Positions 23,801 through 35,800 of a stretch of DNA of 64,000 nucleotides are shown piece after piece. The notes beneath the pieces are model-generated. The model was not told the origin of the DNA, ran no database searches, and saw only the letters and a list, made by a program, of their open reading frames with translations. Position 1 is the first letter of the stretch. The number at the start of each line of letters is the position of its first letter. A program made the position numbers and the translations under genes. This DNA comes from Owenia fusiformis (taxonomy: Eukaryota; Annelida; Polychaeta; Sabellida; Oweniidae): positions 31,442,501 to 31,506,500 of the forward strand of contig CAIIXF020000012.1 in assembly GCA_903813345.2 (NCBI GenBank). The letters run 5' to 3'.

Positions 23801-26800
23801 AAAGCACATGCCTTTCAAATGAGCCATGACTTATGTCTTAGCAATTTTTCCTTGCAGGTATAGACCAAACATACGGATTTGAATTTAGCAAATTTTCTCT
23901 AATCTTTGGCACATTTTTGGCTCTGTAGCACAATTTCAATTCTTGATAAGACCGCATGTTCTATGTTGATGTTCATTTGCTGTTTTGCTGTTGACTGAAT
24001 CAAGGGTACGGGATACAAATGTGTAGACTTTAATTTGCCCAATGTTGAGATTTCAATTGATAGGACCAAAGTTTGGGGAATTGTTCAATTATGAAGGATG
24101 ACTCAATCATTGTACGCTGAAATAACTTCAGCATTGCAGGATTGTATCGAAAAAATCCGTTTGTATTTTCACTGGAACGTCCCGACCTTGCAATGTGTTA
24201 GTTTTAAATGTATCTTCATGCCTAATCAACATGTACAAAATACATCAAAGGGAGTTTCCTTGGAAACGGCTAATTTTTATATAAGTAGGTCAACAGGCTT
24301 GCGGTATCTCAGAGTTTTTCAATAATGCGTTTGCTTATGGGCAAAAAACAATTTTTCTCCTAATATCAGCGTTTATCTGTTAAGTGGTGCTTTTGGTTTA
24401 CCTCAATTAATCTTTCAGGCGGAACCAAGATTTTAGGGATCACGTGTACCGCATTGCCATTAATCAAGTTTCTGTGAGAGGTTTCTTTTACTTTTTGATA
24501 GGTAATGCATTACGTTTGGAGTAAACTAAAGTGCTTATCCTTGACTTTTACTCCCAGACATCAATCTTGCGTGTAGCCTCTAAAGAAATCCCATAAAAAA
24601 CTGCCAAACTATTATTGTGTGGAATTTCAAGATTAAAGTCTGACATTTATGGCTTTGCTGGTACGCTACCTCGAGCCCGAATCTACACTCCCCTCCATAA
24701 GTTTTACAATCGGGGGTCCCCATTTAGATCACACATTTAAAGACGATTAATCTTTCGGATTAAAAGATATCAGTAGATAGAAAACTGAGGGCATCAGAAC
24801 GCCACGGGCCGCCACGGGCCCGGGGCTTTCAAAATCTCTGAGAGATAAAGATGAGCAGGAGATATTGATGAGCAGGAGATAAATTAATTGAATGGGGATT
24901 AGGAGATAAATTAATTGGATGGGGCTTTCATCTTAAATGTGTAAAAATGTTAGATAAGATGCGCATGACATCATTGTTATCTAAATGGGTGAGGACTGGC
25001 GGGCCCGGGGCTTTCAAAATCTCTGTTTTTATATTTCTCATGAGAGATAAAGATGAGCAGGAGATAGGATGGGGATTAGGAGATAAATTAATTGGATGGG
25101 GTTTTCATCTTAAATGTGTAAAAATGTTAGATAAGATGCGCATATCATCATTGTTATCTTAAATGGGTGAGAAATGTATTTCTTGGACTGAATGTCTTTA
25201 GTAAAGTACAAAATAAATCCCTTTCATATTATTTTAAATTTGGTATAATCCATTAACAGTGTTTACAATTCTACTTTCAATATTAACCCAACATTGAAAA
25301 GAATCAATAATCCTATTGAGCTGGTCAAACAAATACTGTTTGCATAAAAGGAAAGAGAACTGGATTTTGGATTAAATATGTGTACAGATGAAAAGGTTTA
25401 TTTATTTAAGTCCTATATTGAATTGACCGTTGAAAAGGTTTATTTATTAAAGTCCTATATTGATCATACTACTCTACTTGATTTCAACAATAATGGTCTT
25501 TTAATGTAATAATTGAATGTTGACATTTAATTATGTCATCACAATGTTAATCCTTCATATTCTAGAACATCTTTTGTTTAATGTGTTAATCTTTTTTTCT
25601 GGAATAATCTAGAGTTTATGACATCATCATTTCATGACTTAAGTTTCTTAAAAAATACATGACATCATGCCCTAAAATAGAATTTGACATCATTTTTACC
25701 ATATAAATATCTCCAAAAAGTGTGTGGACCATTTATGAACATGGTAGTAAACAACTGGTGATTTAGACATATCTGTATGCTTGTTAAGGTAAGTCCTAAA
25801 TATTTGTATCATATTCTGTACATGATATTCAATAACACAACATCTAAATGCAGTAGGATCATATATGTTCCAATTTCTTTGATAAGTTGTTATATATGAA
25901 TTGTATTTTATGTAAATAATTTCATAGAAATTGAGGGAATTGTATTTTATGTAAATAATTTCATAGAAATTGAGGGTAAATAATTTAGAAGAAATTGAGA
26001 GAATTTAGCATTGTGACATGGTCGAATACTATAATTATCATGTACAAATATTCACTGATTTACAAGTATTGTTCACAAATGTTCACTGATGTCCACCAAT
26101 GTTCGAAAATGTTCACTAGTATTGTTCACAAATGTTCACTAGTATTGTTCACAAATGTTCAATGATGTTCACTAGTATTGTTCACAAATGGGATGGGCTT
26201 TCATGTTAGATGTGTAAAAAATTATTAGATATGATGCGCATGACATCATAATTTGAGACGTTGGGCTTTCATTGTTTACTTTATTAACATTTATTTCATT
26301 AGTTAGCATTATTATTAGCATATGTTAGCATATGTTAGCATCTGTGAGCATTACTTAGCATTATCATTAGCATATGTTAGCATCTGTTAGCATTACTTAG
26401 CATTATCATTAGCATATGTTAGCATCTGTTAGCATTACTTAGCATTATCATTAGCATATGTTAGCATCTGTTAGCATTACTTAGCATTATCATTAGCATA
26501 TGTTAGCATCTGTTAGCATTACTTAGCATTATCATGAGCATATGTTAGCATCTGTTAGCATTACTTAGCATTATCATTAGCATATGTTAGCATCTGTTAG
26601 CATTACTTAGCATTATCATTAGCATATGTTAGCATCTGTTAGCATTACTTAGCATTATCATTAGCATATGTTAGCATCTGTTAGCATTATCATTAGCATA
26701 TGTTAGCATCTGTTAGCATCTGTTAGCATTACTTAGCATTATCATTAGCATATGTTAGCATCTGTTAGCATTATCATTAGCATATGTTAGCATCTGTTAG

Positions 26801-29800
26801 CATTATCATTAGCATATGTTAGCAATATTTAGCATTAGTTTTACAAATGTTCACAAATGTTCACTAGTATTGTTCACAAATGTTCACTGATGTTCACAAA
26901 TGTTCACAGGGAATGAGGAGGAGGAGGGAATGAGGAAGATGGAATTAGGAGGGGGATGGGGGATGAGGATTCGGGAATGGGGAGGAGGATGGAATGATGA
27001 GGATGAGGAGAAAATAGGGATGAGGATGGAATGAGAAGGAGGATGAGGAGGGAATGAGGAGGAGGATGAGGAGGAGGAGGAGGAGGAGGAGGGGGATTTG
27101 TGAACATCAGTGAACATTTGTGAACATCAGTGAACATTTGTGAACATCAGTGAACATTTGTGAACAATACTAGTGAACATTTGTGAACATTTGTAAAACT
27201 AATGCTAAATATTGCTAACATATGCTAATGATAATGCTAACAGATGCTAACATATGCTAATGATAATGCTAAGTAATGCTAACAGATGCTAACATATGCT
27301 CATGATAATGCTAAGTAATGCTAACAGATGCTAACATATGCTCATGATAATGCTAAGTAATGCTAACAGATGCTAACATATGCTAATGATAATGCTAAGT
27401 AATGCTAACAGATGCTAACATATGCTAATGATAATGCTAAGTAATGCTCACAGATGCTAACATATGCTAATGATAATGCTAAGTAATGCTAACAGATGCT
27501 AACAGATGCTAATGATAATGCTAAGTAATGCTAACAGATGCTAACATATGCTAATGATAATGCTAAGTAATGCTAACAGATGCTAACATATGCTAATGAT
27601 AATGCTAAGTAATGCTAACAGATGCTAACATATGCTAATGATAATGCTAAGTAATGCTAACAGATGCTAACATATGCTCATGATAATGCTAAGTAATGCT
27701 AACAGATGCTAACATATGCTAATGATAATGCTAAGTAATGCTAACAGATGCTAACATATGCTAATGATAATGCTAAGTAATGCTAACAGATGCTAACATA
27801 TGCTAATGATAATGCTAAGTAATGCTAACAGATGCTAACATATGCTAATGATAATGCTAAGTAATGCTCACAGATGCTAACATATGCTAACATATGCTAA
27901 TAATAATGCTAACTAATGAAATAAATGTTAATAAAGTAAACAATGAAAGCCCAACGTCTCAAATTATGATGTCATGCGCATCATATCTAATAATTTTTTA
28001 CACATCTAACATGAAAGCCCATCCCATTTGTGAACAATACTAGTGAACATCATTGAACATTTGTGAACAATACTAGTGAACATTTGTGAACAATACTAGT
28101 GAACATTTTCGAACATTGGTGGACATCAGTGAACATTTGTGAACAATACTTGTAAATCAGTGAATATTTGTACATGATAATTATAGTATTCGACCATGTC
28201 ACAATGCTAAATTCTCTCAATTTCTTCTAAATTATTTACCCTCAATTTCTATGAAATTATTTACATAAAATACAATTCCCTCAATTTCTATGAAATTATT
28301 TACATAAAATACAATTCATATATAACAACTTATCAAAGAAATTGGAACATATATGATCCTACTGCATTTAGATGTTGTGTTATTGAATATCATGTACAGA
28401 ATATGATACAAATATTTAGGACTTACCTTAACAAGCATACAGATATGTCTAAATCACCAGTTGTTTACTACCATGTTCATAAATGGTCCACACACTTTTT
28501 GGAGATATTTATATGGTAAAAATGATGTCAAATTCTATTTTAGGGCATGATGTCATGTATTTTTTAAGAAACTTAAGTCATGAAATGATGATGTCATAAA
28601 CTCTAGATTATTCCAGAAAAAAAGATTAACACATTAAACAAAAGATGTTCTAGAATATGAAGGATTAACATTGTGATGACATAATTAAATGTCAACATTC
28701 AATTATTACATTAAAAGACCATTATTGTTGAAATCAAGTAGAGTAGTATGATCAATATAGGACTTTAATAAATAAACCTTTTCAACGGTCAATTCAATAT
28801 AGGACTTAAATAAATAAACCTTTTCATCTGTACACATATTTAATCCAAAATCCAGTTCTCTTTCCTTTTATGCGAACAGTATTTGTTTGACCAGCTCAAT
28901 AGGATTATTGATTCTTTTCAATGTTGGGTTAATATTGAAAGTAGAATTGTAAACACTGTTAATGGATTATACCAAATTTAAAATAATATGAAAGGGATTT
29001 ATTTTGTACTTTACTAAAGACATTCAGTCCAAGAAATACATTTCTCACCCATTTAAGATAACAATGATGATATGCGCATCTTATCTAACATTTTTACACA
29101 TTTAAGATGAAAACCCCATCCAATTAATTTATCTCCTAATCCCCATCCTATCTCCTGCTCATCTTTATCTCTCATGAGAAATATAAAAACAGAGATTTTG
29201 AAAGCCCCGGGCCCGCCAGTCCTCACCCATTTAGATAACAATGATGTCATGCGCATCTTATCTAACATTTTTACACATTTAAGATGAAAGCCCCATCCAA
29301 TTAATTTATCTCCTAATCCCCATTCAATTAATTTATCTCCTGCTCATCAATATCTCCTGCTCATCTTTATCTCTCAGAGATTTTGAAAGCCCCGGGCCCG
29401 TGGCGGCCCGTGGCGAGCCAGAACCTGACATTTTATATCTACTGATATCGTCCAATGTAGCAAATATTTCGAACTTTGGGAAGTAAATGCATCAAAATTC
29501 TAACAAGATTGAAACACTTTCAGGCCTTTTCGATGGCATATCGAATGAAAGTTTTCAATTGCCAAACTTATAGAGGAGAGTGTATGAACATAGTACACTC
29601 CGAAGATTAAAATAAATCATACAGTTTTGATGTTGATACATTTCTTAAGGATCTCTTGGTGGTGGCTTTCATGTGCTTGTATTGAAGATCGAATATAAAG
29701 TTATGAATGGCACCTACTTATAGGCATTTTATAAGAGGGGGAGATTTCCCAGATTCCATAGCTAAACCTATCTCCCTGTAATAAAGAGGTGTATCTAAGA

Positions 29801-32800
29801 TCCCCGGGTATTCCCCTAGTTTTGCTTTAAGACGGTGTGTACCCCCCATCCCTTCATCTTCTCAACAGGTGTAGTATACGGGGTACACAATACACATCTT
29901 GAGACAAGACTAGGTATTTCCCCATCTTGGGCAGAATTTGAAGTGTTGTGATTTTCTTTTTTCTTAATCTATAAATCCTGATTGGAAGCTAGAGCAAACA
30001 ATTCTTTCCTTAAAGAGAATTGAGTCGAGATCTTGGAAGTGTCCGTACTGGTTCGCCGATATGCAGGTACTAGCAGAAATCCTCTGTGTGCCAAGAAGTA
30101 TATTACTCACAGTGCATAGTGCTATTTCGGAGGAATTTATAGTGTCTATCGTGATTTTACCCTTCACGATTACAAAATTGGATTCGGGTGTTATGTGATG
30201 AGGTACAGAATTACCTCGTGAAATGAGCCCATACAAGAGAAGAAAAGAACCTCTATAAGTTATGGAGTTCGTGAAAGAGCTATTGCTCAATTAGAAAACT
30301 GAAATCGTTCATAAATATTAATCAAATACTAATTCTGATATATCGCATTCGCGCTATCCGGAGCGCTATCGGCATTTAATTGCGATTTATCTAAATCGTT
30401 CACAGCTTAATTTACAAATGATGCTGCTCTACCAGAAGTTGTTTTTTCAAAGTCGATCTCTGTGGTAACGTAGAATCTCATCATAATGCGGTTAACCAGA
30501 AAACTGTGACCTTCCGCAACCACCAGAGCACCAAAAAGGCTCATATTATCGCGATTGGTGTTTTAGTTGTCAAGGTGACTGGATACTGTATAAACACGAA
30601 GAAATGCTTTCTGTTCTTCCTGCATTCCGTATTTGAACATGAAAATACTATTTTTACTGCAGTGTTCTGTAAGCGCACCTGTTATTAATTTCCATCTTTG
30701 AACCCGGGATTAATGATGACACTGAACGAAAATCCAATGACGTTTTAATTTGAAACTGACAAGCAATTAAAACCTTCAAAGTCAACATTTTTGGGGCAGT
30801 AATTAATTCTTGGATTTAATTTCCCAGGGGTGCCTGGTCATAAAAAACGGTACATTAACTTGTTTTTACTAAGTGACGTTAATCCAATATACTCGCTGGT
30901 AATCGTTACTTTACGTGCTAAGTAATTCAGACTTCTTGAAACAGAAAACTGTTTTTCCCCCGAAATAGTTCACATTTGCAATCCTGTTGAAGAATGCATC
31001 CTTATTATGATGGATCAAGATCAGAGACATATAAAACGTTAACATTTTATGTCTCTGTCAAGATTCACAATTAACGAGAGGCGTAAAATAAGGCATATTG
31101 AAAATTTGTCGAATCGGTAATTAGAGCTATGTTATTTCGCACTTAACAGGTGGCAATGAAAGAAAGAATTACAAGTTCGAAAAGGTTAAAGCTATTACGT
31201 AGTTCAGTCTCTCGAGAAACGGTGAATCTGTTTTCGAACCATATTCATACGTTCTTTATGTCTATTGTATTGTATTGTATTGTATTGTATTGTATTGTAT
31301 TGTATTGTTTTATGACAGACAACAATTATTGTTTAAATAATGACAATATATTTAATAAGTAAACAATAATAACATACACATATATACAATGTAATAATAT
31401 ACACTTTTGGCTAAGGTTCCACGAAAAATGGCAAATTTGATGAATTTGTTGAACTGCCATTCATAAGAAATTCCCATCATGGGATAAACCCAATATCAGA
31501 TCATTCTTATGAGATTATTTTATCGCCTCGTATGGTATTCTATATTTACTTAATCAAAAATTGAAGGCGAAAACATCAGAAGATACGCATCCTGTACGAG
31601 TTACATTTGTTATGAATATTGTCTAATAAAATGAATTCAATTAATAAAAAATAATGTGATATGACACTTGAAAAATTGTTAACCAAGGTATAGGGTAAGC
31701 TACTAAGGGATTAATGTAATGGTTGGTTAGTAATCAATATAAACACACTGTATCCATTGCATTGAATCAATATATCATGTGTTTGTTTTTGCAAGTGATA
31801 TTCACCTATACAACTTTAGTTTTCGTAGTTTCTCTCTGGAGCAATTTATTACAACTACACTCCCCTCCAAAAGTTTGACAATCTTAACTTTGAAAATCAT
31901 TTAAAGCCTTTTCATATTTACACTTACTTTTCCTCCGTTTCATTGGGTCTGAAATTTGTTCTTTTGATGAGTTTCTTAAATCGTCAAACACAAAATCGGC
32001 CTGTACAGGTTGTCAAACAGGAAAGCTGTGTTGCCAAACTGTTGGAGTGATTGCCAAACTTTTGCAGGGGGTGTACATCTGCACATGGTCTGATAAAACT
32101 TAAAACCTCCTAGAAAAACACTTAAAATGTTCCGCGGTCGCCGCTAGAGCTGGAATAATTATCATCAAAACCAGTGCTAACTGGACTTGCCTAAACCCCT
32201 TGCATCCCCCTCCCTATACTTTTGCAACATTCGAGAGGTATCGTATTCTCTGTAGTCTGCCGTTCAAACATGGCAAACCAATAAAAATATTGTTGAGACC
32301 TTTCTGGCTTCCATACTCACTAGCACGGGAGGATGTCTCATCAAGAGCCTGACATACTCTACAGATTCTTACTAAAGTGAATGTCCTGTCAAATACATTG
32401 TTTTTCAGAACGCTCTTAATCTCTTTTGTGGCTATTAGCAAATTAATTGCCCGTCGCAATGGCGCATTATGGTAGGAATTTAATTTAGAAATATAAATGG
32501 AACATTCGGAAGTGTTGAATATCCGATTACAAACATGCATTTAAATGTAATATCCTTTGGGAATACATTTTACGTGAAAGTCACGCGAGTCTTGTCGATA
32601 TTAATCGCGTTAATCATCAATTAATCAGATTATGTGACGATGCGCTCAACAATCATATCGGGTGTATGATGTTATGACATTGGCCTTATACAGCACGTGT
32701 TGACATGTTAGCCAAGGTGACATTAGTCTTAGGTCATTACACATAATAACTAATGTAAAATTACGGTCAACCTGCTTAGAGGGAGAACCTGTCAAACATT

Positions 32801-35800
32801 ATTGGAAATAACCAGCACATCTTTTAATTCAGATTTATATAGAAGAGATTGGAGAAATCTGAACGCATGATTGCGTGGAAGGTCAGGTATATAACTGAAA
32901 CATCCTCGAAACGCAGAGCACCAGACTCGTCGATCCCTCCCCTCATCTTATTTCGAAAAAGAAGATATTAAACAAAATTCACATTCCCGTCCAACGGCGA
33001 GGTCTGCTTGCGTATCATGTCATAACGCCCTTTTTATGTTTGTTTGCAATTTTAACAGATTAGTCAAAACTTTCCCCGATTGTCATCCTTCATCAAAGTG
33101 CTTCATTGCTCTGTCGATGAAAAGAGGTGAAATATCCTTGGACAATGTATGTATGTATCCCGATTTGTAATTGTAATTGCAGCATACTATAATTTGATAA
33201 TAAAATTAAGATTCACGAATAAACTAATAAGACGCCATCCAATAGGAGCTTCTGCTTGTCAAACATTATATTGAGAGTGGGGCATAGTGCAGCATACAGA
33301 GGGCAATAGATGATTTAAATCTCCATCCTTTCCTGCATATGGTACGAACATTTAAGTTTCTAAAAATAAGTTTAACACGGAAAGTTAATTTAAGAAAATA
33401 GATTCCGTGAATGTTTTTGTTCTCTAACTTTGCATTTCCATTTGTTCGACATATGAATTTTGAGGGTACTAAAATTCTTCCGTTGGGTAAATAATTTTTT
33501 CGAAATGTGATTTAATTACAATATCTTTGCCAATATCTTGACGGTTGCCCCCAGAATGAAGACAAATGTGGACAGCGGGCCAATATTTCTTATTAAATTA
33601 TTCCAGCGGGAGCCAATTGAGGATGTCCGATGATGAAACTGTTTGCCAAACAATCGGGGTGAATTAAACAGTGCATTCAAAAGTTATACTTCAGAGATGC
33701 CGCGCCAAAACCATGTGAAGCTTGCCCTAGCATATTCACCATGAAGCAATATCAACCTTTCAAAAAGGGCGTGTTAAAACGGGCCAATGAGAACACCCCT
33801 GCTCGGGAGGTCAACCCTTCGTTTTAGCATACAATATAATACTCAAAATTAAGGTGACGCAGTTCTCTCAATTTTTTAGTTCGATAACTGGAATGACCAC
33901 AAACATAGACATAGAGCTATATAATTAAAATTCTTTAATTTATATCACAGAAAATGGCAACTTATTGACGATTTTTGATTCAATGAAGGGAAACAAATTT
34001 TAACCAAGTTTTAACCAAGTTAATTGCTTGTCAGTTTCAAATTAAAACGTCATTGCATTTTCGTTCAGTGTCATCATTAATCCCGGGTTCAAAGATGGAA
34101 ACCAAGTTTAATCATATACATGTACATGTAGTTACAACAGCAACCAACTAGGATTTAGGGTTTTTCACTATTTTACTATGCCAACCTATTTTTAATTCAA
34201 CATGTATTACAATGGCAACTTATTTTTTAGTAAATTTATTCTCTCAGAATGGATGTTTGATAACAAGTTCACTTGATTCAGACGTGAAGAATTTTTATCA
34301 TTATTTACGTCATGATGATCTGCCTTTTTTCAAGTTGTAAAAGAGGTTATCCTTTTAGTATTACCAGCTAATTTGATGAAATAATCTTCCAGTGTTTTAG
34401 AACTGCAAGCGATATCTGCCTTAACAAGGTAAAACACGGTAATAACCAAATGTTCATGGGTTATCTACAAAACCTGGAATGTTCACTTAGTAACACTAGT
34501 AAACATTGGTCGATCGAGGTTTTTTCGATGGAGACACGTTTAGACTTGTACTAAATGCGGGAGGCAACATGTTTTCTAATATAATCCATCTAGAATGTAG
34601 AAAAATGAAAACCAAAGCGTTAGTGTAATCCTAGAAGAAACACTTACATTTTAAAAGAAACAACCACAGTGTTTACTCTACAGTATTAATTATAATTTCA
34701 GAATGTTATATTAATCACCTATGAGTTTTTCCATTTCTCAAACAAATACCACAATGTTAATGAAAACGTGAATCTCAATTTTCGTGGAATGAAATCTTTT
34801 ATCTGAGCTGCCAATGCAAATGGACTTAGTTTATTGCCACATTGACAACATTTTCTTCTTTGGAAATTAAATTAATACTACTTGCTGCGCTTATTGTGAA
34901 ATTAGCAAAATTTAATGTAAAAATTGTGGTTTGATGAAGGAAATGGTACATACTTTCACAGTCTATTGATATTCCTATTACCAATTTCCTTAACTTAAGA
35001 GAGAATCAGATATAGCGAGCAGGCTAAACAAAAAATTGTTTCAGTTTTAGAATATTTTTGGCTCATGATATTTCTTGTCATGTCTATTTTCTAAAGATCA
35101 CAAAAGTGCATACTTTATTCCAGGAAAACTAGAGATTTTTACAATAATGTATTATTTTTCTATAAGAATGGTTACCATTCTTATTATTTGGTGGAATTTA
35201 AACATTTTCCCCCCATTTTTGCACTTTGAATCATTAATAACTTCACCAATTTACAACATATTGTGAATCTTTTGGGAGATATTGTGTTTGATATTGTAAG
35301 GAATAGATTGGTAGGTCAATTATACATGTTGCTTTTAATTTTGTCACCCCCTATAGATCAGATTCTGCCTTTAAACTGAATGCATCGCGGAATTTCCTTC
35401 TATTCCAGTTCTTGTAGTATTCCATGTTCGAGAGGCTGCACTATCTTTAGAGTTTTTGAAGTAAGATAGCATCTGTGAATCCACCTAATAATAGCACAGT
35501 TGCAGAAAACATCATCTCTGTTCTTCAGATATACACTCCCTTCCATAAATTTGGCAAACAGTAATTTCCAATGAATAGCCAGCATCAAAGTCTGCCAATG
35601 ATTAAATCTTCATTTTGTTCCTTATTTATAATAGTTTAGTAATTTATGACAATCTTGATGAATTAATTAAACCTTCACTATTAATCAGACTTTCATACGT
35701 GATCCAATTTTTGAACCTCCGGTTTCCAAACTTATTTAGGGGAGTGTACATACAATCAACGGTAAACCTTTGTAGTAAATAGCTTGCCTTCTACGAAAAC

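Larger units (their letters stand above)
24686..29582. mobile_element. Giant foldback element, 4.9 kb
   Basis: Outer ends CACTCCCCTCCATAAGTTTT and the complement of TTGCCAAACTTATAGAGGAG are inverted and flanked by TA (24684-24685, 29583-29584), matching the small MITE family. A second shared block, GATATCAGTAGATA, lies inside each end. From 24800 inward and from 29415 inward, the two arms are almost base-for-base reverse complements for more than 2 kb; one difference noticed is T/C near 25340. Arms contain a partial 180-bp tandem duplication near each GC-rich end, a 42-bp satellite and TGTTCAC-type subrepeats. A purine-rich segment forms the tip. No protein gene is present. Long arms with internal tandem repeats resemble Drosophila FB/Galileo foldback elements in form; kinship is not shown. 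Confidence 0.8.
30690..34100. repeat. 80-bp inverted repeat pair 3.4 kb apart
   Basis: Positions 30690-30770 (TTCCATCTTTGAACCCGGGA, then TTAATGATGACACTGAACG) recur inverted at 34021-34100 with about one mismatch. The enclosed 3.3 kb has no transposase and contains a pentanucleotide array and one MITE. It may be an unclassified long non-autonomous element or two opposed copies of a small repeat. Confidence 0.5.

Noticed and set aside
26884-27137. Overlapping Ser- and Pro-rich minus-strand ORFs
   Set aside because: They are translations of the GGA-type microsatellite at the tip of the foldback; no start context, splice sites or domain.
26305-27908. Regular repeats resembling a CRISPR array
   Set aside because: Units are contiguous 42-bp satellite copies with no unique spacers, in a eukaryotic intron.
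24947-29268. Identical 71-residue ORFs at 24947-25162 and 29053-29268
   Set aside because: They lie in the inverted arms and repeat MLDKMR because of the 180-bp internal duplication; no sign of protein function.
29964-30290. 108-codon minus-strand ORF
   Set aside because: No recognisable domain, no supporting splice structure, inside an intron of the two-TM gene.
32214-32540. 108-codon minus-strand ORF with several Cys
   Set aside because: No domain or conserved pattern, intronic, unsupported.
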